From: Geomonas oryzae
GTDB lineage: Bacteria; Desulfobacterota; Desulfuromonadia; Geobacterales; Geobacteraceae
Assembly (NCBI RefSeq): GCF_004117875.1
Contig: NZ_RAHW01000003.1
Location: 434,001 to 498,000, forward strand
Length of the DNA stretch: 64,000 nucleotides
Direction of reading: 5' to 3'
The notes beneath the pieces were generated by a model that searched no databases, had not been told where the DNA came from, and worked only from the letters and a program-made list of their open reading frames with translations. The translations under genes were made by a program, and so were the position numbers. This document shows positions 42,082-54,861 of this stretch, piece by piece. Each line of letters opens with the position of its first letter. The first letter of the stretch is position 1.

Positions 42082-43215
42082 TTACTTAACCTCCTTGATC
42101 TTTTCGAGGATCTGCCCCGGGTTGATCGGCTCGCCGTCGACGCGGAAGATGCCGTGGACGCTCGCTTTGCCTTCGGCGCAACGCTTCACTTCGCCGGTGC
42201 ACATGCCGAGGTTCATCTCCGGAGTGATGAACGCCTTCACCTTGCCGGCGAGTGCTGCGATCTGCTTGTCCGGGAACGGCCAGAAGGTCTTGATCCTGAA
42301 GAGACCGGCTTTGATCCCCTGCTTCCTCGCCTCGTTAACTGCGAAGCGGGCGGAACGGGAAGTGGAGCCGTAAGCGATAACGGCGACTTCCGCATCGGCC
42401 AACTCGTACTCCTCGAAGGTCACGATGTCGTCGACGTTGGCTTCGACCTTGCGCACCTGGCGCTCTTCTTCAGCCTGAACCCAGGCGGCCTTGGTGGTCG
42501 GGAAGCCGTCCTGCCCCTTGTTGAGGCCGGTCACGTGGAAACGGTAGTCGCTGCCGAAGGCTGCGAGCGGCGGCACATCGCCGAAGCTCGTGTCGTACGG
42601 CTTGTACTCTGCCGGCGAAACGCTCGGAGCGGTCCTGTTGATGACTTCCAGCTCGCCCGGTTCCGGGAACACGATGCGCTCGCGCATGTGGGCCACGATC
42701 TCGTCGGGCATGACCATTACCGGGGTGCGGTACTTCTCGGCCAGGTTGAAGGCGCGCACGGTCTCTTCGAAGAGTTCCTGCACGGAGGCCGGGGTGAGGC
42801 AGATCGCCGGGTGGTCACCGTGGGTGCCCCACTTGGCGCACATCACGTCGGACTGGGAAGGGCCGGTCGGCATACCGGTGGAGGGGCCGCCCCTCATGAC
42901 GTTGACGATGACGCAGGGGGTCTCGGCGATGCAGGCGTAACCGATCAGCTCCTGTTTGAGCGAGAGGCCCGGACCGGAGGTCGCGGTCAGTACCTTGGCG
43001 CCGGTAAGGGAAGCGCCGATGACGGAAGCCATGGCACCGATTTCATCTTCCATCTGGATGAATTTACCGCCGATCTTCGGAAGCTCGACAGACATAACCT
43101 CTGCCACCTCGGTGGAAGGTGTAATAGGATAACCGCCGAAGAACGTGCACCCGGCGTAGAGTGCCCCCTGTGCGGCAGCTTCGTTCCCCTGAAGGAATGC
43201 AACTTTTTTAGCCAC
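42082..43215 (-). CDS. korA: 2-oxoglutarate:ferredoxin oxidoreductase, alpha subunit
   Basis: 377 residues. The pyrimidine-binding domain begins FLQGNEAAAQGALYAGCTFFGGYPITPSTE; ATSGPGLSLKQELIGYA and the GPSTGMPTGPSQSD loop are diagnostic of KorA/OorA-type alpha subunits, which lack a fused gamma domain. The C-terminal transketolase-like domain (VAVIAYGSTSRSARFAVNEAR) completes the fold. Second gene in the delta-alpha-beta-gamma operon. Confidence 0.94.
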   Translation of the reverse strand: MAKKVAFLQGNEAAAQGALYAGCTFFGGYPITPSTEVAEVMSVELPKIGGKFIQMEDEIGAMASVIGASLTGAKVLTATSGPGLSLKQELIGYACIAETPCVIVNVMRGGPSTGMPTGPSQSDVMCAKWGTHGDHPAICLTPASVQELFEETVRAFNLAEKYRTPVMVMPDEIVAHMRERIVFPEPGELEVINRTAPSVSPAEYKPYDTSFGDVPPLAAFGSDYRFHVTGLNKGQDGFPTTKAAWVQAEEERQVRKVEANVDDIVTFEEYELADAEVAVIAYGSTSRSARFAVNEARKQGIKAGLFRIKTFWPFPDKQIAALAGKVKAFITPEMNLGMCTGEVKRCAEGKASVHGIFRVDGEPINPGQILEKIKEVK

Positions 43216-43236
43216 TTTCTTACCTCCTAAGATTGT

Positions 43237-43431
43237 TTACGATACTTTGATTGCAAAGTCAGGGCATCTAAGCTCGCACTGCATGCACTTGATGCATGCC
43301 TCAAGGTTCTTGACGCTTGCCACAAAACCCTTCATTTCCAAGACCTTGGTGGGGCAAAACTCCACACAGATGTGGCACCCCTTGCAGTACTTCTCGATGA
43401 TCTCGATGTTAGCCGGTGTTTTCTCCATCAA
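43237..43431 (-). CDS. korD: 2-oxoglutarate:ferredoxin oxidoreductase, delta (ferredoxin) subunit
   Basis: 64 residues carrying two 4Fe-4S motifs: CKGCHICVEFCP and CIKCMQCELRCP. It transfers electrons from the TPP subunit to external ferredoxin. It is the first gene of the operon and lies just downstream of a promoter with a GTATACAAAA element. RBS GGAGCTACG precedes the ATG. Confidence 0.93.
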   Translation of the reverse strand: MMEKTPANIEIIEKYCKGCHICVEFCPTKVLEMKGFVASVKNLEACIKCMQCELRCPDFAIKVS

Positions 43432-43478
43432 CGTAGCTCCTTTGACAAATGTGCCCTTGCAGGCTGTGCAAATGTGGG

Positions 43479-43508
43479 TTTATAACACATAGTGTATACA
43501 AAATGCAA
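43479..43508 (-). promoter_or_regulatory. kor promoter with TTTTGTATAC operator element
   Basis: On the minus strand: TTGCAT (43503-43508), 18-nt spacer, TATAAA (43479-43484). The spacer begins with TTTTGTATAC (43494-43503), the same 10-bp half-site as in the perfect palindrome of the icd promoter. The second half is degenerate here. Confidence 0.55.
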
Positions 43509-43542
43509 GTGCCCGAATTTACGCCTAAACACTTCGTTTTTG

Positions 43543-43577
43543 TAAAAAGAGGGTAGAGAGGGGAAACCTCCCTACCC
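43543..43577 (-). terminator. Rho-independent terminator after mdh
   Basis: Minus-strand stem GGGTAGGGAGG / CCCTCTCTACCC with TTTC loop and TCTTTTT tail. It separates mdh from the kor operon, in line with a separate kor promoter. Confidence 0.8.
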
Positions 43578-43604
43578 CCTGGTAGTACCTGCTGCAGTTA
43601 CTTC

Positions 43605-47360
<3,756 letters not shown>

Positions 47361-48053
47361 TCAGTGCAGCGGGTGCTCCTGGGCGTAGTGCCTCGCCTCG
47401 GCGTAATCGTCACGCCCGAGGTTTCTGGGCACCCTGAGGATCTGGCCGGGCCAGATGTGCCGCGGGTCGCGGATCTGGTCGCGGTTGGCGCGATAGATCA
47501 GGGGCCAGAGGTTGCGGTCGCCGTAAACCTCGGCGCGTGATGCGATAAGGGGAAGCGATTCCCCCCGGCGCACCGACCAGGATGGGACGAGTACCGGCTC
47601 CTTGACCGGCGGCTTTGCCTTCTTCCGCTCGGCCTCGGCGGCCTCCTTCTGGGCCTTTTCGAGCGCCCGCGCCTTGGCGAGCCGCTCCTCCTCCAGCTTG
47701 GCGAGCCGCTCCAGCTCGGCTTTTCGCTCCTCTTCGGCAAGCCGCGCCTTTTCCTCGGCCAGAAGGCGTGCCTTCTCCGCAGCCACCTCCCGGGCCAGGA
47801 GATCCCCCTTGAGGAGGGTGAGCTGGAAGTAACGATCCGCCTCCTTGGACTCATCCTCCATCATGTAGGCGTCCCCCTTCAGGAACGCCTGAAGCACGCT
47901 GGCGTACTCGGCGGGGTACAGACGCTCTCCACCCTCGAACTTGAGCTGGTCGAGCTTGGCCGCTGCTTCCTCACGAAACCGCGGCGGCTGCGTTGCGCAG
48001 GCCGCCGCGGAGATGAGAAGCAGCAGGGTTATCAGTCGGGCCAAAAGCCTCAA
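47361..48053 (-). CDS. LysM-domain lipoprotein with coiled coil
   Basis: 230 residues. Signal peptide II: LLLISAAAC, lipobox Cys19. Residues about 85-150 are an Ala/Glu/Lys/Arg-rich coiled coil, and a C-terminal LysM domain follows (WSVRRGESLPLIASRAEVYGD, NLWPLIYRANRDQIRDP, IWPGQILRVPR), which binds peptidoglycan glycan. It may tether membrane and wall or act as a periplasmic scaffold. It starts 12 nt after aspS, so it is translated from the same message. Confidence 0.88.
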   Translation of the reverse strand: MRLLARLITLLLLISAAACATQPPRFREEAAAKLDQLKFEGGERLYPAEYASVLQAFLKGDAYMMEDESKEADRYFQLTLLKGDLLAREVAAEKARLLAEEKARLAEEERKAELERLAKLEEERLAKARALEKAQKEAAEAERKKAKPPVKEPVLVPSWSVRRGESLPLIASRAEVYGDRNLWPLIYRANRDQIRDPRHIWPGQILRVPRNLGRDDYAEARHYAQEHPLH

Positions 48054-48065
48054 TGGCGCCCCTTT

Positions 48066-49850
48066 TTACTGTTTGACGGCGAGACGGATACCCAGGTCGC
48101 GCAACTGCAGCGTGTCGACGCCGGAGGGGGCTTCGGACATGAGGCAGGCGCCCTTCTGGGTTTTCGGGAAGGCGATGACGTCGCGGATCGAATCCGAGCC
48201 GGTGATGAGCATCATAAGACGGTCGAGGCCGAAGGCGATGCCGCCGTGCGGCGGGGTGCCGTACTCGAGGGCGTCCAGAAGGAAGCCGAACTTGCCGCGC
48301 GCGCTCTCCTCGGAGAGGCCGAGCATCTTGAACATCAGGGACTGCACCTCTTCCTGATGGATCCTGATGGAACCGCCGCCGATCTCGTTGCCGTTCAACA
48401 CGAGGTCGTACGCCTTGGCGCGGCAGCGGCCGGGATCGCTCTCGACGTACTGCAGGTCCTCGTCCATCGGCGCGGTGAAGGGGTGATGCACCGCGGCCCA
48501 ACGCTTCTCTTCCTCGTCCCACTCGAGCAGCGGGAAGTCGGTGATCCAGACGAAGCGGTACTCGTTCGGGTCGGTGAGCCCCATCTTGGCGGCGAGGTGG
48601 TTCCTCAACTTGCCGAGGGAGTCGTTGACCACCTTCGGCTTGTCCGCCACGAAGAGGAGCAGGTCCCCTTCCTGCGCGTCGAACGCCTTGTCCATGGTGG
48701 CGATCTCTTCCGGGGTGAAGAACTTGGCGATCGGGGACTGCCACCCTTCCGCAGTCATCTTCACGTAGGCGAGACCCTTGGCGCCGTAGATCTTGGCGAA
48801 TTCGGTGAGGTCGTCGATCTCCTTGCGGCTCATGGAGCCCGCCCCCTTCACGTTCATCCCCTTGACGATGCCGCCGCCGTTCACCACGTCCGCGAAGACC
48901 TTGAAGCCGGAGTTCTTGACGATGTCGGAGAGCTCGACGAGCTCGAGGCCGAAACGCAGGTCCGGGTTGTCCACGCCGAAGCGGCGGATCGCCTCCTGGT
49001 AGGTCATCCTCTGGATCGGGAGCTCGACCTTCACGCCGCGCGCCTCGGTGAAGATGCGGGCCATGAGCCCCTCCATCACGGTGATGATGTCTTCGCGGTC
49101 GATGAAGGACATCTCGCAGTCGATCTGGGTGAACTCGGGCTGACGGTCGGCGCGCAGGTCCTCGTCGCGGAAGCAGCGCACGATCTGGAAGTAGCGGTCG
49201 AAACCGGAAACCATGAGGATCTGCTTGAAGAGCTGCGGGGACTGCGGCAGGGCGTAGAACTCACCCTTGTTGATACGCGAAGGAACCAGGAAGTCGCGGG
49301 CACCCTCGGGGGTGGACTTGGTGAGGAACGGGGTCTCGAGCTCGAGGAAGCCGTTGTCGGTCAGGTACTGGCGGGTCAGCTGGGCGACCTTGGAGCGCAG
49401 GATCAGGTTCTGCTGCAGCTGGCCGGTCCTCAGGTCAAGGTAGCGGTACTTGAGGCGGATGTTCTCGTTCACGTCGACGAAACCGTCCAGCGTGAACGGG
49501 AGCGCCTTGGAGGGGTTCAGGAGCTTGCACTCCTTGACCAGCACCTCGATCTCGCCGGTCTTCATCTTCGGGTTCACGGTCCCTTCCGGGCGTGCCGCCA
49601 CGGTCCCCTTGATGGCGAGGACGTATTCGTTCCTGGCGCCCTCGGCTTTTCCGTGTGCATCGGCGTTTCTTTCCGGGTCGAAAACCACCTGGGCGATGCC
49701 GTCCCTGTCGCGCAGGTCAACGAAGATGAGACCGCCGTGGTCGCGCCGCTTGGAGACCCACCCCATCAGGACCACATCCTGACCGATGTGCTCGGCCCTC
49801 AACTCGCCGCAATAACTGGTTCTCTTCCAATCGCCCAGAAAATCTATCAT
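48066..49850 (-). CDS. aspS: Aspartyl-tRNA synthetase
   Basis: 594 residues from the ATG at 49850 (AAGGAGGGTTTAC precedes it). OB-fold anticodon domain ([23 protein letters not shown]), motif 2 region [20 protein letters not shown], bacterial GAD insertion about 290-420, and motif 3 [13 protein letters not shown]. Whether it is discriminating or non-discriminating (also charging tRNA-Asn) cannot be decided here. Followed by a LysM lipoprotein gene. Confidence 0.97.
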   Translation of the reverse strand: MIDFLGDWKRTSYCGELRAEHIGQDVVLMGWVSKRRDHGGLIFVDLRDRDGIAQVVFDPERNADAHGKAEGARNEYVLAIKGTVAARPEGTVNPKMKTGEIEVLVKECKLLNPSKALPFTLDGFVDVNENIRLKYRYLDLRTGQLQQNLILRSKVAQLTRQYLTDNGFLELETPFLTKSTPEGARDFLVPSRINKGEFYALPQSPQLFKQILMVSGFDRYFQIVRCFRDEDLRADRQPEFTQIDCEMSFIDREDIITVMEGLMARIFTEARGVKVELPIQRMTYQEAIRRFGVDNPDLRFGLELVELSDIVKNSGFKVFADVVNGGGIVKGMNVKGAGSMSRKEIDDLTEFAKIYGAKGLAYVKMTAEGWQSPIAKFFTPEEIATMDKAFDAQEGDLLLFVADKPKVVNDSLGKLRNHLAAKMGLTDPNEYRFVWITDFPLLEWDEEEKRWAAVHHPFTAPMDEDLQYVESDPGRCRAKAYDLVLNGNEIGGGSIRIHQEEVQSLMFKMLGLSEESARGKFGFLLDALEYGTPPHGGIAFGLDRLMMLITGSDSIRDVIAFPKTQKGACLMSEAPSGVDTLQLRDLGIRLAVKQ

Positions 49851-50003
49851 GTAAACCCTCCTTGGTTTTATCTGCAGGGAAATAAATCGCGTAACTATAA
49901 CTAAAAAGAAAATTTGCTTCAACCAAAAAGGAGCCCGCGGCAAGCCCTTTTACAGGCATGACACGCATCGCTCGAAGCATCGAAGCCGGATGCAGAGGCA
50001 GAA

Positions 50004-50033
50004 AAGGCCCGGCAGAGATCTCTGTCGGGCCTT
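50004..50033 (-). terminator. Terminator after the FadR-type regulator gene
   Basis: AAGGCCCGGCAGAGA / TCTCTGTCGGGCCTT, a 15-nt arm hairpin with one mismatch, closing the minus-strand lactate operon 22 nt after the regulator stop. Confidence 0.88.
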
Positions 50034-50054
50034 AAAAGTGGTTCGGGTAAAGGT

Positions 50055-50777
50055 CTATTCGGAGCCGCGCATCGACACGTAGGCGGAGCAGCGCTTCTGG
50101 GCGAAGTCCAGGTGCTCGAGCATGGCGCCGCGGGCGCCGTCGGCGTCCCGGTCCCGGATCATCTCGTAGATCTTCAGATGATGGTTGAAGAGCAGGCGCT
50201 GATCCTCCTCGGTCAGGTAGACGGCGCGCCAGACATCCCGCTGGAATTCCTGCATCGCCTCGAAGATGCTCTGCATCATGTGCGACCAGACCACATTGTG
50301 CGTGGCGCGGGCCACCAGCATGTGGAAATGGGCGTCGAAGTCCTCGGAGTGCTTCAGCTCCTCCAGGTTCTTCCTCATCCCGTCGATCACCGCCTCGAGA
50401 CGCCTGATGTCCTCGGGGAGCGCACGGGTGGCTGCATACCAGGCGGTCCAGGATTCCATCCCCTTGCGCACCTCGATGACGTCGAGGGCACGGTCGCCGT
50501 CGATGCGGATCAGTTCGGTGAGCGGCATGGCCGCCGTATTCTCCACCAGTGAGCGCACCAGGGTTCCGCCCCCCTGGTAGGTCTCGACCAGGCCGGAGGA
50601 GGTCAGGATGTTCAGCGCCTCGCGCACCGAGGGGCGGGATACCCCGAACATCTCGGCCAGTTCACGCTCGGGAGGAAGCTTCTCTCCCGGGTTGAATTCA
50701 CCCGCCAAAATGGAGCTGCGGATCTGCTCGGCGATCTGCGTCGATACCTTTTTGGGTTTAATCGGCGTAAATTTCAT
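50055..50777 (-). CDS. FadR-subfamily GntR regulator (LldR/PdhR-like)
   Basis: 240 residues. GntR winged helix at about 8-75 (VSTQIAEQIRSSILAGEFNPGEKLPPERELAEMFGVSRPSVREAL) and an FCD ligand-binding domain at about 95-225 with likely metal or carboxylate ligands in DFDAHFHMLV, NVVWSH and NHHLKIYEMI. LldR/PdhR members sense lactate or pyruvate and repress lactate or pyruvate genes. It is the last gene of the lactate operon. A site of the LldR type lies in the intergenic region at 56974-56986. Confidence 0.9.
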   Translation of the reverse strand: MKFTPIKPKKVSTQIAEQIRSSILAGEFNPGEKLPPERELAEMFGVSRPSVREALNILTSSGLVETYQGGGTLVRSLVENTAAMPLTELIRIDGDRALDVIEVRKGMESWTAWYAATRALPEDIRRLEAVIDGMRKNLEELKHSEDFDAHFHMLVARATHNVVWSHMMQSIFEAMQEFQRDVWRAVYLTEEDQRLLFNHHLKIYEMIRDRDADGARGAMLEHLDFAQKRCSAYVSMRGSE

Positions 50778-50897
50778 GAAGGCACCGATACTACATTAGG
50801 TAAGCTAAGGCAACATAATTTTTGGGCTCTGGACGCGCCGAGGGCGTCAAATTGACGCACCCGGCGGCGCCTTTTGGAGCCGGCTTCCACCCCTCTC

Positions 50898-52139
50898 TCA
50901 GGCGTCCATACTCATCTGCAGGAGTTCGGTCAGATGAATCACCCTGACCGGCGGGGTCGCCTCTGAGAGGGCCTTTTTGAGCTGCAACAGACAGCCGGGG
51001 TTGCTCGTCACGAGGTAGTCGGCGCCGGTCTTTTGTACGTTTAAAACCTTGCGCGAGAGCACCCGATCCGACATCTCCGGCTTCTCGATATTGTAGGTGC
51101 CCGCCGACCCGCAGCAGGCGTCGGCCTCCGGGAGCTCGCGGAAGTCGATGCCAGGAATGAGGTTGATGAGGGCGCGCGGCTGGCTTCGGATCCCCTGGCA
51201 GTGCGCGATGTGGCACGGGTCGTGGTAGGTCACCTTGAGCGGGAGCGGCTTCAGGAGTTCCTTAAGGGCGCCCGCCTCGCCGGCCAGTACCTCGGAGATG
51301 TCGCGCACCTTCGCGCTGAAGGAGGTGGCCCCCTCCTCCCCGTCCAGGTGGTGACCGTACTTTTTGAGTTCCGCGCCGCAGCCGCCGCAGTCGGTCACCA
51401 CGAAGTCGAGTTCATGCGACTCGAAGAGGTCGGTGTTGAAGCGGGCCGCGTCCTTAAGCCCCTCCATGTCGTGCCCCAGCATGTTCGGGGCGCCGCAGCA
51501 TTTCTGGTCCTTGGGGGTCACCACCTTGTACCCGAGAGCGGAAAGGAGCGTCACCGTGGCGAGACTCGCCTCGCTGAAGATGAGGCTCATGACGCAGCCG
51601 AGGAAGAAGCCTGCCGTCCCCTTCTCCTGCCCCACCGCAGGGGTTACCTCGCTTATGGTCTGGCGCAGCGGCGCAGCGGGGAGCTTCGGGAGGAGCCCCT
51701 CCATGCGTCCCAACGCCTCGGGGAACATCTTCAAAAGCCCAAGGGAGCGGACCACCTTCTGCATGCCTGTTTTCTGGTAGAGCCGAAGCGGCGCCGTTGC
51801 CGCCTCGAGGCGGTCCGGGTGCGGCACGAGCTTTCTAAGGACCATGTCCTCCATCATGGAGAGTCCCTTCTCGTTCTTCCGCTCGCAGCGGAACTCGGCC
51901 ACCAGTTCTCCTGCATTGACGCCGCAGGGGCAGGCCGAAGCGCACGCCTGGCAATCAAGACAGAGCGATACGTACTCGAGGAACTTCTCGCTCTCCACGA
52001 GCTCCCCTTCCTGGAACTTGCGCACCAGCGCCACGCGGCCGCGCGGCGAGGCGGTCTCCAGGAAGGTCTCCTTATAGGTCGGGCAGTGCGGCAGGCACAT
52101 GCCGCAGCGCATGCAGTTGATGAGTTTTACGTAATCCAT
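50898..52139 (-). CDS. Fe-S subunit of (D-)lactate/glycolate dehydrogenase (GlcF-like)
   Basis: 413 residues. Two 4Fe-4S motifs near the N-terminus (CMRCGMCLPHCP and CLDCQACASACP) and two CCG domains (FFLGCVMSLIF with KCCGAPNMLGHD; YHDPCHIAHC with ACCGSAGTYN). The CCG domains are typical of GlcF, HdrB and LutA. It would carry electrons from the FAD subunit encoded 67 nt upstream to the quinone pool. In an operon with lactate permease, lactate oxidation is more probable than glycolate. Confidence 0.9.
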   Translation of the reverse strand: MDYVKLINCMRCGMCLPHCPTYKETFLETASPRGRVALVRKFQEGELVESEKFLEYVSLCLDCQACASACPCGVNAGELVAEFRCERKNEKGLSMMEDMVLRKLVPHPDRLEAATAPLRLYQKTGMQKVVRSLGLLKMFPEALGRMEGLLPKLPAAPLRQTISEVTPAVGQEKGTAGFFLGCVMSLIFSEASLATVTLLSALGYKVVTPKDQKCCGAPNMLGHDMEGLKDAARFNTDLFESHELDFVVTDCGGCGAELKKYGHHLDGEEGATSFSAKVRDISEVLAGEAGALKELLKPLPLKVTYHDPCHIAHCQGIRSQPRALINLIPGIDFRELPEADACCGSAGTYNIEKPEMSDRVLSRKVLNVQKTGADYLVTSNPGCLLQLKKALSEATPPVRVIHLTELLQMSMDA

Positions 52140-52206
52140 GATGCCCTCTTTGTTAATGGTGCGTGGCGGCAGTCTGACTTGTCTGACTGGTCGCGCCGGC
52201 GTCCGC

Positions 52207-53580
52207 CTAAAAGATCTTACCGGGGTTCAGGATCCCCCTGGGGTCAAACGCCCCCTTGATGCCGCGCATCACGCGCAGGCCGGACTCGCCCACCAGCTTC
52301 GGCAGGTAGTTCTTCTTGGCCACCCCTACCCCGTGCTCTCCGGTGATGGTCCCCCCCATGGCGATGGTCGCCTCGAAGATCTCACCGAAGGCCTGGTGCG
52401 CCCTCCTGATCTCGTCCGGGTTCCGCTCGTCGGTGAGGCAGGTCGGATGCAGGTTCCCGTCGCCGGCGTGACCGAAGGTGCCGATCAGCAGGTCGTACTT
52501 CTTCGCGGTGTCCTGGATCAGCTTCACCATCGGGGCGATGCAGCTCCTAGGCACGGTGGCGTCCTCAAGGATCGTGGTGGGACGCACGCGGGCCAGTGCG
52601 GAGAGCGCCACCCGGCGGGCGGTGGCGAGTTTCAGCGCCTCCTCGGGACTCGCCGCGGTCTGGAAGAAGGAGCAGTGGTGCCGCTCGCAGATTTCCCTGA
52701 TCCCCGCGGCGTCCTCCTCGACCTGTGCCGGGTGACCGTCCACCTCGATGAGGAGCACGGCGTCCACGTCCAGGGGAAGCCCTACCTTGGCGTAGTCCTC
52801 GACGCACTTGATGGTGGTGCGGTCGAGAAACTCGAGGGTCGCCGGGATGATGCGCGCCGCGATGATGTGCGAAACCGTGAGTGCCGCCTGCTCGAGCTGC
52901 GGGAAGTGCACCAGCATGGTCTTCTTGGTCTGCGGCTTGGGGATCAGCTTCACGGTGACCTCGGAGAAGATCCCTAGGGTCCCCTCGGAGGAGACGAGGA
53001 GCTGATTCAGGTTGTACCCCGCCACGTCCTTCACCACCTTTCCGCCGGTCTTCAGGATGTCGCCGTTGGCAAGGACGGTCTTGAGCCCCATGACGTAATC
53101 GTCGGTTACGCCGTACTTGAGCCCCCTGAGTCCCCCGGAGTTCTCGGCGACGTTCCCCCCCATGGTAGAGATGTTCATGCTCCCCGGGTCGGGCGGGTAG
53201 AAGAGACCTTTCGCCTCCACCTCGCGGTGCAGGGCCGAGGTGATCACGCCGGTCTCGACGGTAGCCGTCAGGTTCTCCTCGTCGATCTCGAGGATGCGGT
53301 TCATCCGGCTGGTCTGCAGGATCACGCCGGCGTCAAAGGAAATCGAACCGCCGGAGAGGTTGGTGCCGGAGCCGCGCGGCGTCACCCGGACGCCGGCACC
53401 GTTGCAAAGCGCGACAACTCCAGCGATCTCCTCAGTGCTCTTGGGAAGCACCACGACTCCCGGCCTGCTCTGCAGCTCCGGCGTAGAGTCGTAGCCGTAG
53501 CAGGCAAGCGATTCTGGGTCCGAAAGGGTATATTCCGCTCCGACTATCTCGGCGAGCGCCTTGATGAAATTGTTTTCCAT
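52207..53580 (-). CDS. FAD-linked lactate/glycolate dehydrogenase subunit (GlcD-like)
   Basis: 457 residues. The FAD-binding-4 (PCMH) domain holds VVLPKSTEEIAGVV, TPRGSGTNLSGGS, DPGSMNISTMGGNVAENSGG and KYGVTDDYV; the C-terminal FAD-oxidase domain has GTFGHAGDGNLHP and GEHGVGVAKKNYL. This is the GlcD/D-LDH group, which oxidises D-lactate or glycolate. It pairs with the Fe-S subunit downstream. Stereospecificity cannot be read from sequence. Confidence 0.9.
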   Translation of the reverse strand: MENNFIKALAEIVGAEYTLSDPESLACYGYDSTPELQSRPGVVVLPKSTEEIAGVVALCNGAGVRVTPRGSGTNLSGGSISFDAGVILQTSRMNRILEIDEENLTATVETGVITSALHREVEAKGLFYPPDPGSMNISTMGGNVAENSGGLRGLKYGVTDDYVMGLKTVLANGDILKTGGKVVKDVAGYNLNQLLVSSEGTLGIFSEVTVKLIPKPQTKKTMLVHFPQLEQAALTVSHIIAARIIPATLEFLDRTTIKCVEDYAKVGLPLDVDAVLLIEVDGHPAQVEEDAAGIREICERHHCSFFQTAASPEEALKLATARRVALSALARVRPTTILEDATVPRSCIAPMVKLIQDTAKKYDLLIGTFGHAGDGNLHPTCLTDERNPDEIRRAHQAFGEIFEATIAMGGTITGEHGVGVAKKNYLPKLVGESGLRVMRGIKGAFDPRGILNPGKIF

Positions 53581-53656
53581 GGCAATCGTTCCTTTCTTGC
53601 CGGGACCGCCCGAGGGCTTCAGTCCCCGTTTTGTGGTGAACCGTCAGAACCTGCCG

Positions 53657-54349
53657 TCAGCGCAGGAAAAGAGGCAGATAGTATGGCGCGACGAGCGCGG
53701 TGAATACGGCAGCGATGGCCATGGCGACGCCCCCCATCGCCCCGGCCGTTTCGCTCTCCAAAAGGGCCACGGCGGTCCCCTGTCCGTGGGAGACCGTGCC
53801 GAGGGCCAGGCCACGGGCTACGGGGCTTTTCACCCGGCACAGCGACAGAAGCGACGGCCCCATGATGGAGCCGATCATGCCGGTTGCCACCACGAAGGCG
53901 GCGGTGAGACTCGCCTCGCCGCCGGTCAGGCGTGATATTTCCACGGCAATGGGCACTGTTACCGACTTGGGCCCGAGGGAGAGGAGCACGCCGCCGTCAA
54001 GCCCCATCACCCTTCCCGCGAGAAGGGCCGCGGCCATGGTGGTGAGTGATCCGGCGATCACGCCGGAGAGGACAGGAAGTGCGTGGCTCTTCAGGACCCG
54101 GCGGTTGTGGTAAAGCGGCAGCGCCAGTGCGACGGTGGCAGGGCCAAGCAGATAGGTCATGACGTCCTTCGCCGGCCGGTACTCCTCCAGGGTGAGCCCG
54201 GTGGCCTGCAGGAAGGCGATGAGGGCCACGGTGCTGAGAAAAACCGGGTTCAAAAGCGGATGCCGGTAAGCGAGAAAGAGCCAGCGCGTCGCCAGGTAGG
54301 CCCCGAGGGTGAGCACGACGAAAAGGGCGAAGAGAGGGAGGTTGTTCAC
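53657..54349 (-). CDS. lrgB: LrgB/CidB-family membrane protein
   Basis: 230 residues starting at the GTG at 54349, 2 nt after GGAGGGAGCC and overlapping the lrgA stop. Seven to eight membrane segments and LrgB signatures: YLLGPATVALALPLY, LGPKSVTVPIAVEI, and GTVSHGQGTAVAL. LrgB works with LrgA; recent work on relatives shows pyruvate transport rather than a holin role. In this lactate operon, pyruvate uptake or overflow is an attractive inference. Confidence 0.9.
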   Translation of the reverse strand: MNNLPLFALFVVLTLGAYLATRWLFLAYRHPLLNPVFLSTVALIAFLQATGLTLEEYRPAKDVMTYLLGPATVALALPLYHNRRVLKSHALPVLSGVIAGSLTTMAAALLAGRVMGLDGGVLLSLGPKSVTVPIAVEISRLTGGEASLTAAFVVATGMIGSIMGPSLLSLCRVKSPVARGLALGTVSHGQGTAVALLESETAGAMGGVAMAIAAVFTALVAPYYLPLFLR

Positions 54350-54711
54350 GGCTCCCTCCTCTTTTGCAGCAGTTGTACGGACATCCCGGTGACCGCCGCG
54401 CCGATCGCGGCGCTCGCCGCCAGGATGACGAGGAGCGCCAGACCGCTTTGGCGCATAAGCGAGCCAAACGACATGAGCCCGACCGAGATCGGGATGAAGA
54501 AGAAGGCGAAGTGCTTCAGCAGGAACCCGCTCGCGACCTCGATGTAGCGGGGTTTGACGGCACCGGTTGCAAGCAGGGCGAACATGATCAGCATCCCGGC
54601 CACGTTCCCGGGAAGAGCCAGGTGCAGCGCCCCTACCAGGTACCCGCCAAGGCGAAAGACCAGCCACAAGAGCGCGGTCTGCCAGATTATGTTCAGGAAG
54701 CTTCTAGCCAT
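54346..54711 (-). CDS. lrgA: LrgA/CidA-family membrane protein
   Basis: 121 residues, four membrane helices; signatures LHLALPGNVAGMLIMFALL and FAFFFIPISVGLMSFG. Its stop overlaps the lrgB start (GTGA), indicating coupled translation. LrgA and LrgB likely form one transport complex for a C3 acid. It lies 150 nt downstream of the lactate permease gene. Confidence 0.9.
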   Translation of the reverse strand: MARSFLNIIWQTALLWLVFRLGGYLVGALHLALPGNVAGMLIMFALLATGAVKPRYIEVASGFLLKHFAFFFIPISVGLMSFGSLMRQSGLALLVILAASAAIGAAVTGMSVQLLQKRREP

Positions 54712-54861
54712 CGGGAGCGGGCCTTTTACTCGGGGTCTTCTTCCCTCGCACCGACACGGTGGTCCAGCAGGTGCTCGTGGGCGAGGGACGGGGTGCCGGC
54801 GGCTACGCCCGGCACCGGGAAATCCCCGGGAGGGGGTACCTCCCGGGGCTACGGCAACTTC

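Noticed and set aside
40692-42089. 465-codon open frame on the plus strand
   Set aside because: Antisense of korC and korB, which have clear domain signatures.
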